14,428 bases of DNA, from NCBI GenBank assembly GCA_002371235.1, contig DFGN01000005.1, forward strand, positions 1-14,428, given 5' to 3'. The translations under genes were made by a program, and so were the position numbers. The notes under the pieces were generated by a model. That model saw only the letters and a program-made list of their open reading frames with translations. It was not told where the DNA came from and did not search any database. Below, piece by piece: positions 13,501 through 14,428 of this stretch. Every line of letters begins with the position of its first letter. Position 1 is the stretch's first letter. The stretch is from Candidatus Saccharibacteria bacterium UBA3749 (GTDB lineage Bacteria > Patescibacteriota > Saccharimonadia > Saccharimonadales > Saccharimonadaceae).

Positions 13501-14133
13501 ATGGAAGAATCTTACAGTGTAGCTGAACTCGAGAAGGCGTATTCAGAATACGTCATTGATTGCGAATCTGCCCTGAGATTAACTTTGGCAAGGATTCTCA
13601 ACTTACAAGAAGCCTTCAGTAGGCTCCAGAATCGCAATCCACTGAATTCTGTCACAAGCAGAATTAAAGAGTTCAATTCGGTTATTGAGAAATGCAAAAG
13701 GAAGGGATATGACATCAGTATTGATTCCATAAAGGAAAAGATTCGTGATATCGCCGGCATAAGGATAATCACTGTTTTCAGGGACGACGTATATGAAGTA
13801 GCTAGACAGATTAAGCGGGTTCCAGGAATCAATATCGTTACGGAGAAGGATTACATCAAAAATCCTAAATCCAATGGTTATAGTTCACTCCATTTGCAGG
13901 TGCAAATTGAAATCTATTCCCCCATTCAGGGAACATCTAAACTTATTCCTCTTGAAATACAAATCAGAGATAAGTCGATGGATCTTTGGGCATCAGTCGA
14001 ACATATAGTAAAATATAAAAACGACGATCCTATGCCTGGGGTAGAAGAAAGATTTCAAAAAATGGCTAGAATTCTCAAAGAATTTGCCGACACAGCAATT
14101 GAATTGAGAGATTTTAGTGAAGAAAGTCAATAA
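13501..14133 (+). CDS. Small alarmone synthetase (RelQ-like GTP pyrophosphokinase)
   Basis: The RelA/SpoT synthetase domain transfers pyrophosphate from ATP to GDP or GTP, making (p)ppGpp. At 210 residues it matches single-domain RelQ/YjbM proteins, with no hydrolase, TGS or ACT domain. Motifs in order: VTSRIKEFNSVIEKCKRKG (51-69), DIAGIRI (83-89), FRDDVYEV (93-100), KDYIKNPKSNGYSSLHL (116-132, with the GDP/GTP-stacking tyrosine region), and LEIQIRDKSMDLWASVEH (151-168) with the catalytic ExQ (E152, Q154). NGYSSLH replaces the common NGYRSLH, and IRD the common IRT. A C-terminal helix follows, as in RelQ. Start and strength are supported by the consensus promoter and Shine-Dalgarno. It stands opposite to its neighbours, between rpsO and pnp, and shares a terminator with rpsO. 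No antitoxin-like partner is visible, so a toxic SAS is less likely. Confidence 0.9.
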   Translation: MEESYSVAELEKAYSEYVIDCESALRLTLARILNLQEAFSRLQNRNPLNSVTSRIKEFNSVIEKCKRKGYDISIDSIKEKIRDIAGIRIITVFRDDVYEVARQIKRVPGINIVTEKDYIKNPKSNGYSSLHLQVQIEIYSPIQGTSKLIPLEIQIRDKSMDLWASVEHIVKYKNDDPMPGVEERFQKMARILKEFADTAIELRDFSEESQ

Positions 14134-14136
14134 CCC

Positions 14137-14170
14137 AAAAACCCGCCGGTTTATCCGACGGGTTTTGACT
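14137..14170. terminator. Bidirectional terminator between the alarmone synthetase gene and rpsO
   Basis: AAAACCCG (14138-14145) pairs with CGGGTTTT (14159-14166); after a C/A mismatch, CGG (14147-14149) pairs with CCG (14155-14157) around a 5-nt loop. T-rich DNA follows on the plus strand, and AAAAA at 14137-14141 gives a T-run on the minus strand, so it can serve both convergent genes. Confidence 0.85.
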
Positions 14171-14183
14171 TTTAACTTACTAT

Positions 14184-14428
14184 TTATTTCCTTAATCCGA
14201 GCTTCTTTACAGTCTTCTTATATAGCTCAAAATTGGTTTCCTCAAGATATTTCAGCAAGCGCTTGCGCTTCCCGACCATCTGCATCAAACCTCTTTTAGC
14301 CATAAAGTCATGTTTGTTGTTCTTGACATGCTCGGTTACTTCTTTAATCCGCTCAGTCAAAATCGAAACTTGAACTTCAGGAGAACCAACGTCTGCCTTA
14401 TTGCGGGCAACCTTGGCAATAGCCTTGT
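14184..14428 (-). CDS. rpsO: 30S ribosomal protein S15, C-terminal part (cut by the right edge)
   Basis: S15 binds 16S rRNA early in 30S assembly and contributes to bridge B4. The frame enters from the right edge and ends with TAA at 14184-14186; 80 residues are visible. Recognisable family stretches include VGSPEVQVSILTERI, HVKNNKHDF, KRGLMQMVGKRKRLLKYL and LYKKTVKKLGLRK. The family is usually ~89 residues, so about nine N-terminal residues are outside. In many bacteria rpsO is directly followed by pnp; here the alarmone synthetase gene on the other strand lies between them and a shared terminator closes rpsO. Confidence 0.96.
   Translation of the reverse strand, partial: KAIAKVARNKADVGSPEVQVSILTERIKEVTEHVKNNKHDFMAKRGLMQMVGKRKRLLKYLEETNFELYKKTVKKLGLRK

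Noticed and set aside
13512..13832. Minus-strand frame of 106 codons inside the alarmone synthetase gene
   Set aside because: It is antisense to the conserved RelA/SpoT domain and has no upstream signals of its own.
1..14428. CRISPR arrays, tRNA or rRNA genes, insertion sequences and alternative genetic code
   Set aside because: No spaced repeats, no RNA gene signatures in the short intergenic gaps, no transposase motifs, and TGA is used as a normal stop in several genes.

Overview
The window reads as a compact bacterial chromosome segment, most likely from Candidatus Saccharibacteria (TM7) or a close Patescibacteria/CPR relative. The basis is the mixture of pared-down housekeeping genes with secreted FISUMP-type and fibro-slime-type surface proteins; no marker such as 16S is present, so the taxon is an inference. 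TGA is used as a stop (ruvA, murC, tsaE), which fits the standard bacterial code and argues against the recoded Gracilibacteria/Absconditabacteria.

Layout, left to right. (1) 1-265: 5' part of a secreted surface protein on the minus strand, with its own promoter. (2) 369-4646, minus strand: a housekeeping block transcribed tsaE-murC-radA-ruvC-ruvA. tsaE/murC and murC/radA overlap by 4 nt (ATGA); ruvC and ruvA each have an extra extended -10 promoter. (3) 4663-4995: half-length tsaB, divergent from tsaE across only 16 bp. (4) 5019-7089: three envelope/secreted proteins (fibro-slime membrane protein, a small membrane protein, a helical secreted protein), minus strand. (5) 7162-8502: a LepA/EF4 protein without its GTPase domain. 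(6) 8611-10917: a large secreted FISUMP protein. (7) 11154-13328: pnp, with a structured 5' UTR and a nested terminator. (8) 13501-14133: a RelQ-like small alarmone synthetase on the plus strand, lying between pnp and rpsO. (9) 14184-14428: rpsO, cut by the window edge.

Themes. Two genes are reduced: LepA begins exactly at domain II, and TsaB ends after its N-terminal domain. Six minus/plus genes (ruvC, tsaE, tsaB, the fibro-slime gene, the 165-residue gene, lepA) have a -10 box ending only 6-9 nt before the chosen start codon, usually as TGnTATAAT and with no convincing Shine-Dalgarno, which predicts leaderless mRNAs. Others (ruvA, murC, pnp, relQ-like, the 127-residue gene) have clear Shine-Dalgarno sequences, so both initiation modes seem to coexist. 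The rpsO-pnp pair, adjacent in many bacteria, is split by the alarmone synthetase gene, whose consensus promoter is physically interleaved with the pnp promoter. The pnp leader folds into a long hairpin placed just 5' of the ribosome binding site, reminiscent of the autoregulatory RNase III/PNPase target known from E. coli. Together these suggest that RNA decay and alarmone synthesis are transcriptionally linked here. No tRNA, rRNA, CRISPR array, transposase or insertion sequence was seen.
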